From a virus: 30,874 nucleotides of DNA. The DNA is taken from IMG/VR virus record IMGVR_UViG_3300021961_000396, positions 1-30,874 of that record; one strand, given 5' to 3'. The translations under genes and the position numbers were made by a program. Positions 23,594-30,675 of this stretch are shown in pieces. Within the stretch, counting starts at the first letter, position 1. Every line of letters begins with the position of its first letter. The notes beneath the pieces are model-generated. The model ran no database searches and had not been told where the DNA came from. It saw only the letters and a program-made list of their open reading frames with translations.

Positions 23594-25935
23594 TACTCGC
23601 CTTTCAGGGCTTTAATCTCTGCGCGAAGTTCTTTTATGCCTTCAATAAGCAACGGGACTAAACGTTCATAACGCACAGTCAAGTACTTCTCATCAATAGG
23701 CGCGGGGGCAACAACTTCAGGCATAACGGCTTGGACTGACTGAGCGGATACACCTACTTCACGGACAACTTCGTAACCTAAATCCTGCGCTGTTTGGTTT
23801 GCCTCGTAATAGAAGCCAGCAAGGGAATCAATCTTATCAAGCGCGTTTCCAATATTACCCAACTTGGTTTTAAGTCGGTCGTCAGAGTAATACGCCGTGA
23901 TGTTGTTTGTAGCGCGAATCTCACCAGCCGTACCAGAAGCCGCAGTACCAACACCAAATGAATTGACTTGATAGTTATTGCCAGTGTTTAGTGCGTTTGC
24001 TGTGGTGGCTGTTGTGGCGGTTGTGGCGGTTGTGGCGGTTGTGGCCGTTGTGGCAGTAGCGGCATTGCCAGAAGTATCCTGATTACCTGCTGAGTTAACC
24101 CCGGGCAAGTTGATGTTAGCGGTACCATCAAAAGATACACCACCAATTGTGCGGGCAGTTGCCAACGCAGTGGCGGTCGAAGCGTTACCCGTCAGCGCAG
24201 CCGTAATAGTTCCAGCAGTGAAGTTACCAGAAGCATCGCGGGCAACGATAGTAGAAGCTGTGTTTGCGTTGGTAGCGTTACTGGTTACCGTAAAGGTCGA
24301 GCTACCTGACTGATCTGCCGTAAACGTAGCTGAACCAGACAGCCCTGTGCCTGACACCGCCATTGTCAGCGTGCCATTGTTTGGGGCGGGTACTACTGCC
24401 CATGACGTAGCTGACCCGTTTGTGGTCAAGTACTTACCGGAGTTACCGGTTTGAGACGGAGCTAAATTATTAAACCCACCATCTGCCGTCGAAGAGTTCG
24501 TACCGCCATTAGCAATAGGCAATATGCCGGAGACGTGGGTAGTCAGCGCTACCTTACCCCAACTAGGAGCCACGCCAACACCACCAGAGAGGAGTGCGTT
24601 GCCTGTGGCGACATCGGCTAGTTTGCTTAGGGTCGTTGAACCAGACGCGTAAACAATGTCACCAATTGTGTAGCTAGTAAGTCCAGTACCGCCATAAGCA
24701 GCGCCAATAGTGCTAGCGTTCCAAGTACCGGCAGTAAGAGTACCAACGCCAGTAATTCCAGTATAAGAACCAGAAATCCGAGCGGAGGATAAAGTACCTG
24801 AAGAAATGTTGGACGCATCTGTGGTGTCAGTAGTTGCGGAAGCCGCCAACGCAGTCCAAGTAGGCGCAGCAGAAGCTGAACCGGTACCTGTCTGAGTCAG
24901 GTATTTCGCTGTTGTAGTCGTGTTGCCCGCCAGCCTCGCAAGTGAGTCGCTTGCATTAGAGTACAGAACATCGCCAAGCGTATAGGTGTTAGTGCCGGTA
25001 CCGCCGTTGGTCTCGTCGATCGTTCCGGTAATAGAAATAGTCTGACCGGTAACGTTAATGTTCGTGCCGCCGGTATAAGCTGGAGTGGCAGCAAACTGGG
25101 AGAACGTGATGTTTGTAGTGCCGAAGGTAATCGTACCTGTAGTCGTCAGCACATACGACTCACCCGCCCCGGTATCACCTTGTTGTACATAGAATGAATC
25201 ACCCGCCCCAAAAGAATCCGGGTCGCTTGGGCCGTAAGAATCCGCGTCAGTTGCACGGGTAAGTACCCAGTTTGTTGAGCCAGAGCCAACATCCGTAACC
25301 GTGTAAACGCCGTTCTGTGTAGCATCGGCCTGTTGGTAAATCAAAACACGGTCGGCTACATTTAGTGTGATCCCATCAATAACAAGCGCTGCTTGCGTAC
25401 CTGCATTGGTAAGCGTAGCTCCAACACCAGCAGTGCCGTTGTTGTACGTAACAGTCAACGCAATGGGGGATTCAACCCGAACCGGGTCGTGGTAGTGCAG
25501 CGCAGCGGAGGTGGCGTTATCTACATAGCCTTTTGTCGCCACATCGAGGTCAGCAGACGGGCCAGTACCAACCGTAATCTTGCCACCAACCGTTACGTTA
25601 TTAGAGCCATCTTCAAAGACCGCCTTCTCGGCTGGCTGGGCGATAAACACCTCTTTAGTGCCAGCGTTGAAAGAAACCGCTAAGTCGGAATTACTAGAGG
25701 ACAGGATAGTATCCCGACTCAAAGTCGTACCACTTAGAGTAAACGTGCCTAATCCAACTTCCCACTCAGTCTCGTACCCCGGTGCAGTATTGTGGATGGT
25801 GTAATACACCGTATCCCCATCACTAATGGTAGAAGCAAAAGTTTGGAAGCCTACATAGGCCCCGGCGAGCGTAATAGTGCCCGTACCCGTCGTGGACGAG
25901 GACTCACGGACGCGGTCTTTGAGTGACAGGGCCAT
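23593..25935 (-). CDS. Tail fibre with C-terminal Peptidase_S74-type intramolecular chaperone (780 aa)
   Basis: The N-terminal 140 residues (VRESSSTTGTGTITLAGA, YVGFQTF) are a common virion-attachment module. The shaft contains GGTG-x-x-(S/T)YT-x-GD(I/V)-x-Y repeats (about residues 310, 415 and 475). A Thr/Ala stretch near 625-650 is encoded by 9-base repeats. The last 97 residues start with SDDRLKT at 684, the S-D-x-R-x-K signature of the S74 chaperone, where the chain is cut before the Ser after trimer folding. The domain goes on with DLGYEVVREVGVSAQSVQ and a C-terminal helix (YERLVPLLIEGIKELRAEIKAL). The mature fibre would therefore end near residue 683. An AGGAGG site precedes the ATG. 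Confidence 0.88.
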   Translation of the reverse strand: MALSLKDRVRESSSTTGTGTITLAGAYVGFQTFASTISDGDTVYYTIHNTAPGYETEWEVGLGTFTLSGTTLSRDTILSSSNSDLAVSFNAGTKEVFIAQPAEKAVFEDGSNNVTVGGKITVGTGPSADLDVATKGYVDNATSAALHYHDPVRVESPIALTVTYNNGTAGVGATLTNAGTQAALVIDGITLNVADRVLIYQQADATQNGVYTVTDVGSGSTNWVLTRATDADSYGPSDPDSFGAGDSFYVQQGDTGAGESYVLTTTGTITFGTTNITFSQFAATPAYTGGTNINVTGQTISITGTIDETNGGTGTNTYTLGDVLYSNASDSLARLAGNTTTTAKYLTQTGTGSASAAPTWTALAASATTDTTDASNISSGTLSSARISGSYTGITGVGTLTAGTWNASTIGAAYGGTGLTSYTIGDIVYASGSTTLSKLADVATGNALLSGGVGVAPSWGKVALTTHVSGILPIANGGTNSSTADGGFNNLAPSQTGNSGKYLTTNGSATSWAVVPAPNNGTLTMAVSGTGLSGSATFTADQSGSSTFTVTSNATNANTASTIVARDASGNFTAGTITAALTGNASTATALATARTIGGVSFDGTANINLPGVNSAGNQDTSGNAATATTATTATTATTATTATTANALNTGNNYQVNSFGVGTAASGTAGEIRATNNITAYYSDDRLKTKLGNIGNALDKIDSLAGFYYEANQTAQDLGYEVVREVGVSAQSVQAVMPEVVAPAPIDEKYLTVRYERLVPLLIEGIKELRAEIKALKGE
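24002..24055 (-). repeat. Nine-base tandem repeat in the fibre gene
   Basis: About six copies of a 9-base unit (TGTGGCGGT on the + strand, with minor changes) encode a run of Ala-Thr-Thr triplets in the fibre. Units are multiples of three, so copy number can change without a frameshift and would lengthen or shorten the linker just before the S74 domain. Confidence 0.85.
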
Positions 25936-25947
25936 TTGCCCCTCCTA

Positions 25948-26370
25948 TTAAGCGATACGGATAATAGCGTTGGAAGCGTCAGCCGCCGGGAACTGGATTG
26001 TAAAATCACCAGCCGTAGACGTTTTGTCGCTTCCAAAATCGAGGACTGCCACCGCCTTGTTGGCGTTAGTGCTGTTGTAAATCAAAGCACCGCGAGCAGT
26101 AATTGACGCAGTAGACCAAGTGGTGTTACTGAAAGAAATGTAAGCAGTTGTACTGGACGAAGTCGGCGTAACTGACACAGTCAGTGTGTTTCCACCTGCG
26201 GTGTAACCAGTACCTGATGTTTCGTTTGTCGCTGAGTACGCAGTAGTAGTTGCATCCAGCGTAGCTGAAGACGTGTACAGCGCGATCTTAAATGTGTCAA
26301 CTCCAAAATCGTGTTCGCCGTCGAGCAAATCAACTTTAAAGCTGGTGCACATTGCTTGGGTAATAGCCAT
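25948..26370 (-). CDS. Conserved phage structural protein (140 aa)
   Basis: The sequence begins with CTSFKVDLLDGEHDF and contains TFKIALYTSSATLDATTTAY and TNETSGTGYTAGGNTL, a set of phrases common to a family of small virion proteins in podo- and siphoviruses of aquatic bacteria. The rest is a Thr/Ser-rich beta sandwich. It lies directly after the adaptor and before the fibre, so it may be a tail or head-decoration protein. The role is not settled for the family as far as I know. An AGGAG site lies 6 bases before the ATG. Confidence 0.7.
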   Translation of the reverse strand: MAITQAMCTSFKVDLLDGEHDFGVDTFKIALYTSSATLDATTTAYSATNETSGTGYTAGGNTLTVSVTPTSSSTTAYISFSNTTWSTASITARGALIYNSTNANKAVAVLDFGSDKTSTAGDFTIQFPAADASNAIIRIA

Positions 26371-26387
26371 TTTAAGCTCCTGTCAAA

Positions 26388-27038
26388 TCAAGTTATTGGA
26401 ACACGTACCTGACCAGAACGGTACGAGTCTTGCCTTTCAAGCCCATCTCCAAGCCGTTTAGCTAGTTGAAGTGCCTCGTTGTACTTAGCATTGTATAGCT
26501 GCAGTAAGTCAGACTCACCTTTCATAAAGGTGTAAGCCTCGACCAAAGAGCCGTACAACAGTACGGAATCAAAATTATCTCCAAGCCACGACGTACCGGC
26601 AGTAACAATCGAGTTCGGATAGTAGTAATAGTGCATCTCTACCGTGTAGTTAGCGTCGGGAGTTGGACCAAGAATAAAAGTCAACTCGTCTGGATTGCTA
26701 GACTGAGGGCCAAAAATTGCATAGTATTTTGGAATTCCGGTAGAGGTAGGGCTAGGGTACGCTTGACGTATAAAGTTAGTGTCTTTATTAAGCAAGTACT
26801 CGTAGTTACCCGACCCATCAATTACTGCCAAAGAATGACTTGACAGGAAATCGTTCGGACAGTTTAAGTATTTGATTCCAGTAGTGGTTGTACCGGTTAC
26901 GTTTTTGCGTAAAGACGGGAACTGAATTGAGTTGTAGATACGCTGCTCGGCTTGCTCAACAAATGTAGCAAGCTCTGTTGCACTGAAAGTATTTTCAGTG
27001 TAGTCCTGTATAGCAGTCGTCAACTCAGAGTAGTTCAT
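26388..27038 (-). CDS. Head-tail adaptor-like protein A (216 aa)
   Basis: The protein begins NYSELTTAIQDYTEN, followed by FVEQAEQRIYNSIQFPSLRKNVTG and the phrase CPNDFLSSHSLAV. It has a helical C-terminal part (LVEAYTFMKGESDLLQLYNAKYNEALQLAKR). This strand middle plus helical hairpin at both ends is the usual layout of podovirus adaptor proteins between portal and nozzle (T7 gp11, SU10-type adaptors). It overlaps the preceding zinc-ribbon gene by one base (TAATG). The family call is by pattern, and the pairing with a second adaptor-like protein nearby is notable. Confidence 0.62.
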   Translation of the reverse strand: MNYSELTTAIQDYTENTFSATELATFVEQAEQRIYNSIQFPSLRKNVTGTTTTGIKYLNCPNDFLSSHSLAVIDGSGNYEYLLNKDTNFIRQAYPSPTSTGIPKYYAIFGPQSSNPDELTFILGPTPDANYTVEMHYYYYPNSIVTAGTSWLGDNFDSVLLYGSLVEAYTFMKGESDLLQLYNAKYNEALQLAKRLGDGLERQDSYRSGQVRVPIT

Positions 27039-27250
27039 TACATAACTCCGCCGCTAGCCCACGGCACGGAAGTAGCCCAAATCTTAACGCTCTGCTTGGC
27101 CTGCCAAGGCTCGCCGCAATTGGTGCAAACGCCAGTAGACTCTTCAGCAGCGCTAACTGGATCGTTGCAATGGACGCACACGACTTCAATCTCGTGAGTC
27201 GGTTCAATAGCGCCGCTCTTTAGCTGTCTAGATTCTATAAGTGTCTTCAC
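27038..27250 (-). CDS. Mini zinc-ribbon protein A (70 aa)
   Basis: Two CxxC knuckles (Cys25/Cys28 in CVHC and Cys42/Cys45 in CTNC) are 13 residues apart and would bind one zinc as a ribbon. The start codon is GTG at 27250, inside the overlapping stop of the 53-aa gene (GTGA). The tail KQSVKIWATSVPWASGGVM has two Trp and is likely a short surface tail. Such mini ribbons occur within virion operons of related phages. The role could be DNA or protein binding during head-tail assembly; there is no direct evidence. Confidence 0.7.
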   Translation of the reverse strand: MKTLIESRQLKSGAIEPTHEIEVVCVHCNDPVSAAEESTGVCTNCGEPWQAKQSVKIWATSVPWASGGVM

Positions 27251-27408
27251 GCCATTGGTCCTCGGGCCATAGTGCCTTTAGTAGCAGCGCCCGTGCCGCG
27301 AATCTTGACACCGGAAGTTTTAACCCCAGTTTCAGGATACCCAGCCGTCTTAGGGACGGGTACCGGCTTAGGTTGTTGATACTTATTTAAGTCTGCTGTT
27401 TTTTTCAT
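27247..27408 (-). CDS. Small basic Pro/Gly-rich protein (53 aa)
   Basis: The ATG at 27408 has a full TAAGGAG ribosome site just before it. The frame runs cleanly to a TGA at 27247-27249, overlapping the GTG of the next gene. The product starts MKKTADLNKYQQPKPVPVPK and ends VKIRGTGAATKGTMARGPMA. The Lys/Arg/Gly-rich end is reminiscent of the RGKT(R/K)GRMC tails of two upstream genes, though not the same. It has no predicted fold and may be a disordered virion component. The tight packing and strong ribosome site make it a real gene. Confidence 0.75.
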   Translation of the reverse strand: MKKTADLNKYQQPKPVPVPKTAGYPETGVKTSGVKIRGTGAATKGTMARGPMA

Positions 27409-27417
27409 ACTAACTCC

Positions 27418-27753
27418 TTACGATGTGGATACCGTAACAGTGCCAACTGTACCCGAAGATTGCACTCCATACAAGGGGCCCCAGCCCCATTCTATGTCTC
27501 TAGACGCCGTCGGCGCTCCTGTGTACTCAAGAGAACGATCTGGGCGTGGATTCATAATCGCCTGTGGATCAACCACAGGGTATTTACCAACTTTATACTG
27601 CGGTTGATCTGCTTCCCAACACTCCGTACAAACCTGAAGATTAGTCGGAGCCTCGTTAACTACCAACTCTTTAAGTGTCTTACGCTTATAGCGGAACCCA
27701 CACCGGTCGCACTCGGCGATGGTGTGTTTACCTTGGGCGTATTTAGAAGACAT
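27418..27753 (-). CDS. Zinc-ribbon protein B (111 aa)
   Basis: Cys15/Cys18 (CDRC) and Cys42/Cys45 (CTEC) make a treble-clef or ribbon zinc site, with a basic stretch between (RYKRKTLKEL). The C-terminal 60 residues are low in charge and include DRSLEYTGAPTASRDIEWGWG and a Thr/Val/Gly tail (GTVGTVTVSTS) that looks like the repeat units of the 212-aa structural protein. So a zinc domain is joined to a tail-like segment. It lies between adaptor-like protein B and the 53-aa gene in the virion operon. The function is unknown. Confidence 0.7.
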   Translation of the reverse strand: MSSKYAQGKHTIAECDRCGFRYKRKTLKELVVNEAPTNLQVCTECWEADQPQYKVGKYPVVDPQAIMNPRPDRSLEYTGAPTASRDIEWGWGPLYGVQSSGTVGTVTVSTS

Positions 27754-27759
27754 TAGGGT

Positions 27760-28452
27760 TTACCCTATAGTCATGTACCGTGGTACAAGTTGGAACGTAG
27801 CTTTTTCTCTATCTTCAGTAGCAGCAAGCTCCCACGCTTCGTCATACTGTTGTTTGAGTAAGTCAATACGTCCAAGTCCGTTTGGTAACTTTAGCGCCAA
27901 GTAATACGCTAGACCTGCTGTCAAGCAGTTTAAAAACCGGAACGGCACGTCCATTGTATTTACACCGTTGCCAGCATCTTGGATACGACGTAAACGCCAG
28001 TACACCAGTGTGTACGTCTGGGCTGTATCTGGGATAGGCCACAAGCTGACCGATGGAGCGCTTTCCTGACGATCAATGTATATCTGTACGGGTCTACCCT
28101 GAGTTAATTTGTTCGGTATGCTAGCGTATGTAGATACACTAATGCGTGAAACACTCAAATCAGCTTGGCTAGCCGAAGACCCCGCGTCCGTACGGATTAC
28201 GTGTTCTAAAAGATCAACTGTATCAGCCGGTAGAGTATAGGTGCCTGTGCCCGGAGTAAGTACTTGCGACCCCTGCTCAACTGTCCACAGGTTAATGCCC
28301 CGGTTAGACCAGTCAGTGAACATAAGATTCAGGCTGCGCCGTGCAGTGCGAAGGTCATAGCCGGTACGTAACTCAGAACCAGCACGCTCAAACGCCTCCT
28401 CGACCAATTCGGCCAAGTCCATATTGAATATTGCGGTGCCTGATGTAGCCAT
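27760..28452 (-). CDS. Head-tail adaptor-like protein B (230 aa)
   Basis: The N-terminal helices (DLAELVEEAFERAGSELR, DLRTARRSLNLMFTDWSNRG) followed by TGTYTLPADTVDLLEHVI are widespread in podovirus adaptor/tail-tube proteins. The middle is strand-rich with VSLWPIPD and TYTLVYWRLRRIQ. The C-terminal part is helical (LNCLTAGLAYYLALKLPN, LLKQQYDEAWELAATEDRE). This helix-strand-helix layout fits adaptors like T7 gp11 or P22 gp4. It starts on the stop of the DUF5872-like gene (TAATG). Either this or adaptor-like A is probably the main portal-nozzle ring. Confidence 0.68.
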   Translation of the reverse strand: MATSGTAIFNMDLAELVEEAFERAGSELRTGYDLRTARRSLNLMFTDWSNRGINLWTVEQGSQVLTPGTGTYTLPADTVDLLEHVIRTDAGSSASQADLSVSRISVSTYASIPNKLTQGRPVQIYIDRQESAPSVSLWPIPDTAQTYTLVYWRLRRIQDAGNGVNTMDVPFRFLNCLTAGLAYYLALKLPNGLGRIDLLKQQYDEAWELAATEDREKATFQLVPRYMTIG

Positions 28453-28697
28453 TATTTACCTCGATTCCTGTGCGGAGCAACCTTCTTAGCTATTCCTTGG
28501 GGTTGCTTGACGAACTGCTGTCCAGCAGCTTTGCCTTTGCGTTTTGCACGAGTTGTAGCAGCGTACTCCGCAGGGCTAAGAGCTTTGATAGCAGACTCTG
28601 GCAAGTATCTTTCACCTGTTTCAGAAGATTTTTTACCACTCTTGGTTCTCCATTTCTGGGCTGTCCAAGCCTTTAACGACTGCTGCGGCTTCTTCAC
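28452..28697 (-). CDS. Small basic DUF5872-like protein (81 aa)
   Basis: The pattern QSLKAWTAQKWRTKSGKKS, then GERYLPESAIKALSPAEYAATTRAKRKGKAAG and a Lys-rich end (PQGIAKKVAPHRNRG) matches a small protein family seen in aquatic phages and large viruses that I know as DUF5872-like. It is strongly basic. The start ATG overlaps the stop of the previous gene (ATGA). It may bind nucleic acid or a virion component; nothing in the sequence proves either. Confidence 0.65.
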   Translation of the reverse strand: MKKPQQSLKAWTAQKWRTKSGKKSSETGERYLPESAIKALSPAEYAATTRAKRKGKAAGQQFVKQPQGIAKKVAPHRNRGK

Positions 28698-29068
28698 TTT
28701 TTCATTTTCCGCAGTGTCTGGGCTAGACGAGCACGTTGACCCATCTTACCCGGGGCTTGTGCTGCCTTGGCAAGTTTTTTAGCTGGGATAGTTTCACCAG
28801 CCTTAACACCCATAGACTTACGCAGCGCACCCGGCTTTTTGATAGCGGACTGAATCCACTTACCGCTTTTAGCCTTCACTTCTTTTTTATTAGAAGACAT
28901 CTTCTCGAACATAGCCAGCGTATTCGCAAGGTCCGAACTTTTACTCTTCGGAGCTTTCATACTACCGGGTAGCCTTAGCTTAGACCCAGACGACTTTCTA
29001 GTCGGTATGATTTCGCTAGGATCGATGTCTTTTCGGACTTTACTGCGGTAATCGTATTTTTCAGCCAC
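28694..29068 (-). CDS. Lys-rich small protein (124 aa)
   Basis: Two GTG codons could start it. The one at 29068 (AEKYDYRSKVRKD) has GGTGG five bases before it and overlaps the previous stop by 8 bases; the one at 29077 would add three residues. The product is very basic, low in aromatic residues, with Lys/Ser/Ala blocks and a helical end (KMGQRARLAQTLRKMKK). It belongs to the run of small basic genes upstream of the adaptor genes. No family is recognised; packaging with the DNA is a possibility from charge alone. Confidence 0.6.
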   Translation of the reverse strand: MAEKYDYRSKVRKDIDPSEIIPTRKSSGSKLRLPGSMKAPKSKSSDLANTLAMFEKMSSNKKEVKAKSGKWIQSAIKKPGALRKSMGVKAGETIPAKKLAKAAQAPGKMGQRARLAQTLRKMKK

Positions 29069-29444
29069 GATAGCCACCGCCTTTCTCTTTGTACTTTTTA
29101 GCTAGCAACTGCGCCTTACGGGCTGACCATTGACCAGCGGCTGTACCCTGAACTGCCTGCGCCTTAATTGACTCAAACAGCTTTTTACGCATACTAGGCT
29201 TGGTGTAGTTACCAGCTTGATTTACTTTTGACTTGACCTTACCGCCCTTTTTAGCCTCTACGACCTTGTCGCCTTCGTCTTTAGGGGGGTAGTACGGCAT
29301 CTTGCGCTGACCCTTAGGTGGAACAAAACGCCATTCATCATCGCGGTGACCTTCTGGGCCGTTTTTTTCGGTGGTTTTCACCCGGCCTTTATTGCTAAAG
29401 GCAACCGGCTTCATAGCCCGACCCATACCGCGACAATTCATCAT
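29061..29444 (-). CDS. Lys/Gly-rich small protein (127 aa)
   Basis: The frame is open 16 codons further up, but ATG 29444 (or the next ATG at 29441) is chosen: GGAAGGA lies about 9 bases before it and it follows the previous stop at once. The product has an N-terminal MMNCRGMGRAMKP, a DDEWRFVPPKGQRKMPYYPP segment and a Lys-rich helical end (MRKKLFESIKAQAVQG, SARKAQLLAKKYKEKGG). It is strongly basic. I know similar small proteins in aquatic phage operons without a known role. Confidence 0.62.
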   Translation of the reverse strand: MMNCRGMGRAMKPVAFSNKGRVKTTEKNGPEGHRDDEWRFVPPKGQRKMPYYPPKDEGDKVVEAKKGGKVKSKVNQAGNYTKPSMRKKLFESIKAQAVQGTAAGQWSARKAQLLAKKYKEKGGGYRG

Positions 29445-29445
29445 G

Positions 29446-30075
29446 TCAGCACATCCTTCCTTTGGTCTTACCACGCTTGGCGATACCATCACGAGATTTA
29501 ACTGAACCGCCTTTTTTCATACGAGGCGCTGCAGCAAGGGCGGTACCGGGCATCCCGGGTTTCTGCATGGACGGGTTCATGGCACTGGGAGGTGGCATCT
29601 GAGGCATCCCGGGTTTCTGCATAGACGGGTTCATGGCACTGGGAGGTGGCATCTGAGGCATCGGGCCTTGTTGAGCACTAGGACGCATTTGACCGCTTGC
29701 GACTGCTTGACGCGCTAAATCCATTGCTGCCATAGGTCCACTTTGACGAGCACGCTCAGGTCCCCCCGCAGGAGGCCGCATTTGACCCATTGCGGCTGCT
29801 TGACGCGCAGGCATCGGGCCTTGTTGAGCACGTTGAGGTCCGCCAGCAGGAGGCCGCATTTGACCCATTGCGGCTGCTTGACGCGCACGCTCAGGTCCCC
29901 CCGCAGGAGGCCGCATTTGACCCATTGCGGCTGCTTGACGCGCACGCTCAGGTCCGCCAGCAGGGAGGGGCCCACGTTGAGCGGGGCGCGGAGCAGGTTG
30001 TGTACGTGATGAGCGATTGCTTCCAAATCCACCACGCCCACGACCACGGTTACTACTTCTTGGGTTAAAAGCCAT
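29446..30075 (-). CDS. RG-rich repeat protein with C-terminal RGKTKGRMC tag (209 aa)
   Basis: The protein starts with an RGG-like segment (NRGRGRGGFGSNRSSR). Residues 38-132 are repeats built on PPAGGPERARQ and AAAMGQMRP, and residues 140-175 hold two copies of PQMPPPSAMNPSMQKPGM. The end (MKKGGSVKSRDGIAKRGKTKGRMC) shares the MKKGG-x-V phrase and the terminal tag with the gene just upstream. The whole chain looks disordered, with high Arg, Pro, Met and Ala. Such chains often bind nucleic acid or form condensates, but no function is known here. A GGGGG ribosome site precedes the ATG. Confidence 0.68.
   Translation of the reverse strand: MAFNPRSSNRGRGRGGFGSNRSSRTQPAPRPAQRGPLPAGGPERARQAAAMGQMRPPAGGPERARQAAAMGQMRPPAGGPQRAQQGPMPARQAAAMGQMRPPAGGPERARQSGPMAAMDLARQAVASGQMRPSAQQGPMPQMPPPSAMNPSMQKPGMPQMPPPSAMNPSMQKPGMPGTALAAAPRMKKGGSVKSRDGIAKRGKTKGRMC
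29551..29658 (-). repeat. Two 54-base tandem repeats
   Basis: Copies at 29551-29604 and 29605-29658 are almost identical (one visible base change) and encode the 18-residue unit PQMPPPSAMNPSMQKPGM twice. The near identity indicates recent duplication by slippage or recombination. Confidence 0.9.
29680..29964 (-). repeat. Array of about 57-base repeats
   Basis: Four imperfect copies of a unit coding for (P)PAGGP-x-RA-x-QAAAMGQMRP, three of them nearly identical at DNA level; one has an insertion coding for QQGPMP and one is diverged. All changes keep the frame. The array probably varies in copy number among relatives and may be misassembled in short-read data. Confidence 0.85.
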
Positions 30076-30086
30076 GATTTACCCCC

Positions 30087-30416
30087 TTAACACATACGAC
30101 CGCGAGTCTTGCCACGAACAGCAACGCCATCAATTGAGCCGCCGTGCGCGTACTTCATTGTGCCGCCACCCATCATCTTCTTGGGCTTTTTCTTTTTATG
30201 CTCGCTGTCTTTCATCATCTTGCCGTCGGGCATACGATGCATGCCTTTGGGCACCTTGCCGCCTTTTTTCATACCGTAACCGCCACCGCTCTTTTGGTAC
30301 CCTTCTTCTTCCATATCGTTTGCACGGTCACGAAGAGCGTTGGCACGCTCTGTCGCATTAGGGCCACCTGCGGCTTCAATTTCATCCGCTTTCTTACGCA
30401 TTTGGTTGGGGGTCAT
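30087..30416 (-). CDS. Small basic Met/Lys/Gly-rich protein with C-terminal RGKTRGRMC tag (109 aa)
   Basis: The N-terminal 35 residues form a charged helical hairpin (QMRKKADEIEAAGG, ATERANALRDRANDMEEEG). Then comes GMKKGGKVPKGMHRMPDGKMMKD, a Lys-rich part, and the end HGGSIDGVAVRGKTRGRMC. The end matches that of the following gene in DG-x-A-x-RGKT(R/K)GRMC. Terminal tags of this type recur in small proteins of aquatic phages, and their job is unknown. AAGGA stands 6 bases before the ATG. Confidence 0.7.
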   Translation of the reverse strand: MTPNQMRKKADEIEAAGGPNATERANALRDRANDMEEEGYQKSGGGYGMKKGGKVPKGMHRMPDGKMMKDSEHKKKKPKKMMGGGTMKYAHGGSIDGVAVRGKTRGRMC

Positions 30417-30425
30417 GGTAGTTCC

Positions 30426-30674
30426 TTAGCTATTAGAGCTTTTTTGCTCTCGAATAAATACATCTATCTTGTTATCTAGTCGATCAAGCCGGTCGATAAC
30501 GCGGTTAATGTCGTGATGGACATCTGCTTTAGTCACGTACTCTTTGGCGATTTCCTCGCGTGTACGGTTAACCAGTATCGTAATACGGCCTAATTCAGCG
30601 GCTTTTTCACGTAATACCCATCCGACCAGTGCAATAACACCACTCAGAATCAGGTTCCAAAGCATCATGTCCAT
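30426..30674 (-). CDS. Small membrane protein with coiled-coil tail (82 aa)
   Basis: A membrane segment (about residues 4-21, MLWNLILSGVIALVGWVL) is followed by a heptad-like coiled coil (TREEIAKEYVTKADVHHDINRVIDRLDRLDNKIDVFI). This one-helix anchor plus coil layout is common in small phage membrane proteins, some annotated as holin-like or DUF2730-like. GGAAG lies 7 bases before the ATG at 30674. It is far from the main lysis cassette, so a head or membrane role other than lysis is possible. Confidence 0.62.
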   Translation of the reverse strand: MDMMLWNLILSGVIALVGWVLREKAAELGRITILVNRTREEIAKEYVTKADVHHDINRVIDRLDRLDNKIDVFIREQKSSNS

Positions 30675-30675
30675 T

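Noticed and set aside
26384-26400. TTGACA on the minus strand before the 140-aa structural gene, a possible -35 box
   Set aside because: No -10-like sequence lies at 16-18 bases spacing; the stretch overlaps the ribosome site and coding start.
29680-29964. Regular repeats that could suggest a CRISPR array
   Set aside because: The units are contiguous, coding and in frame, without unique spacers, and no cas genes are near.
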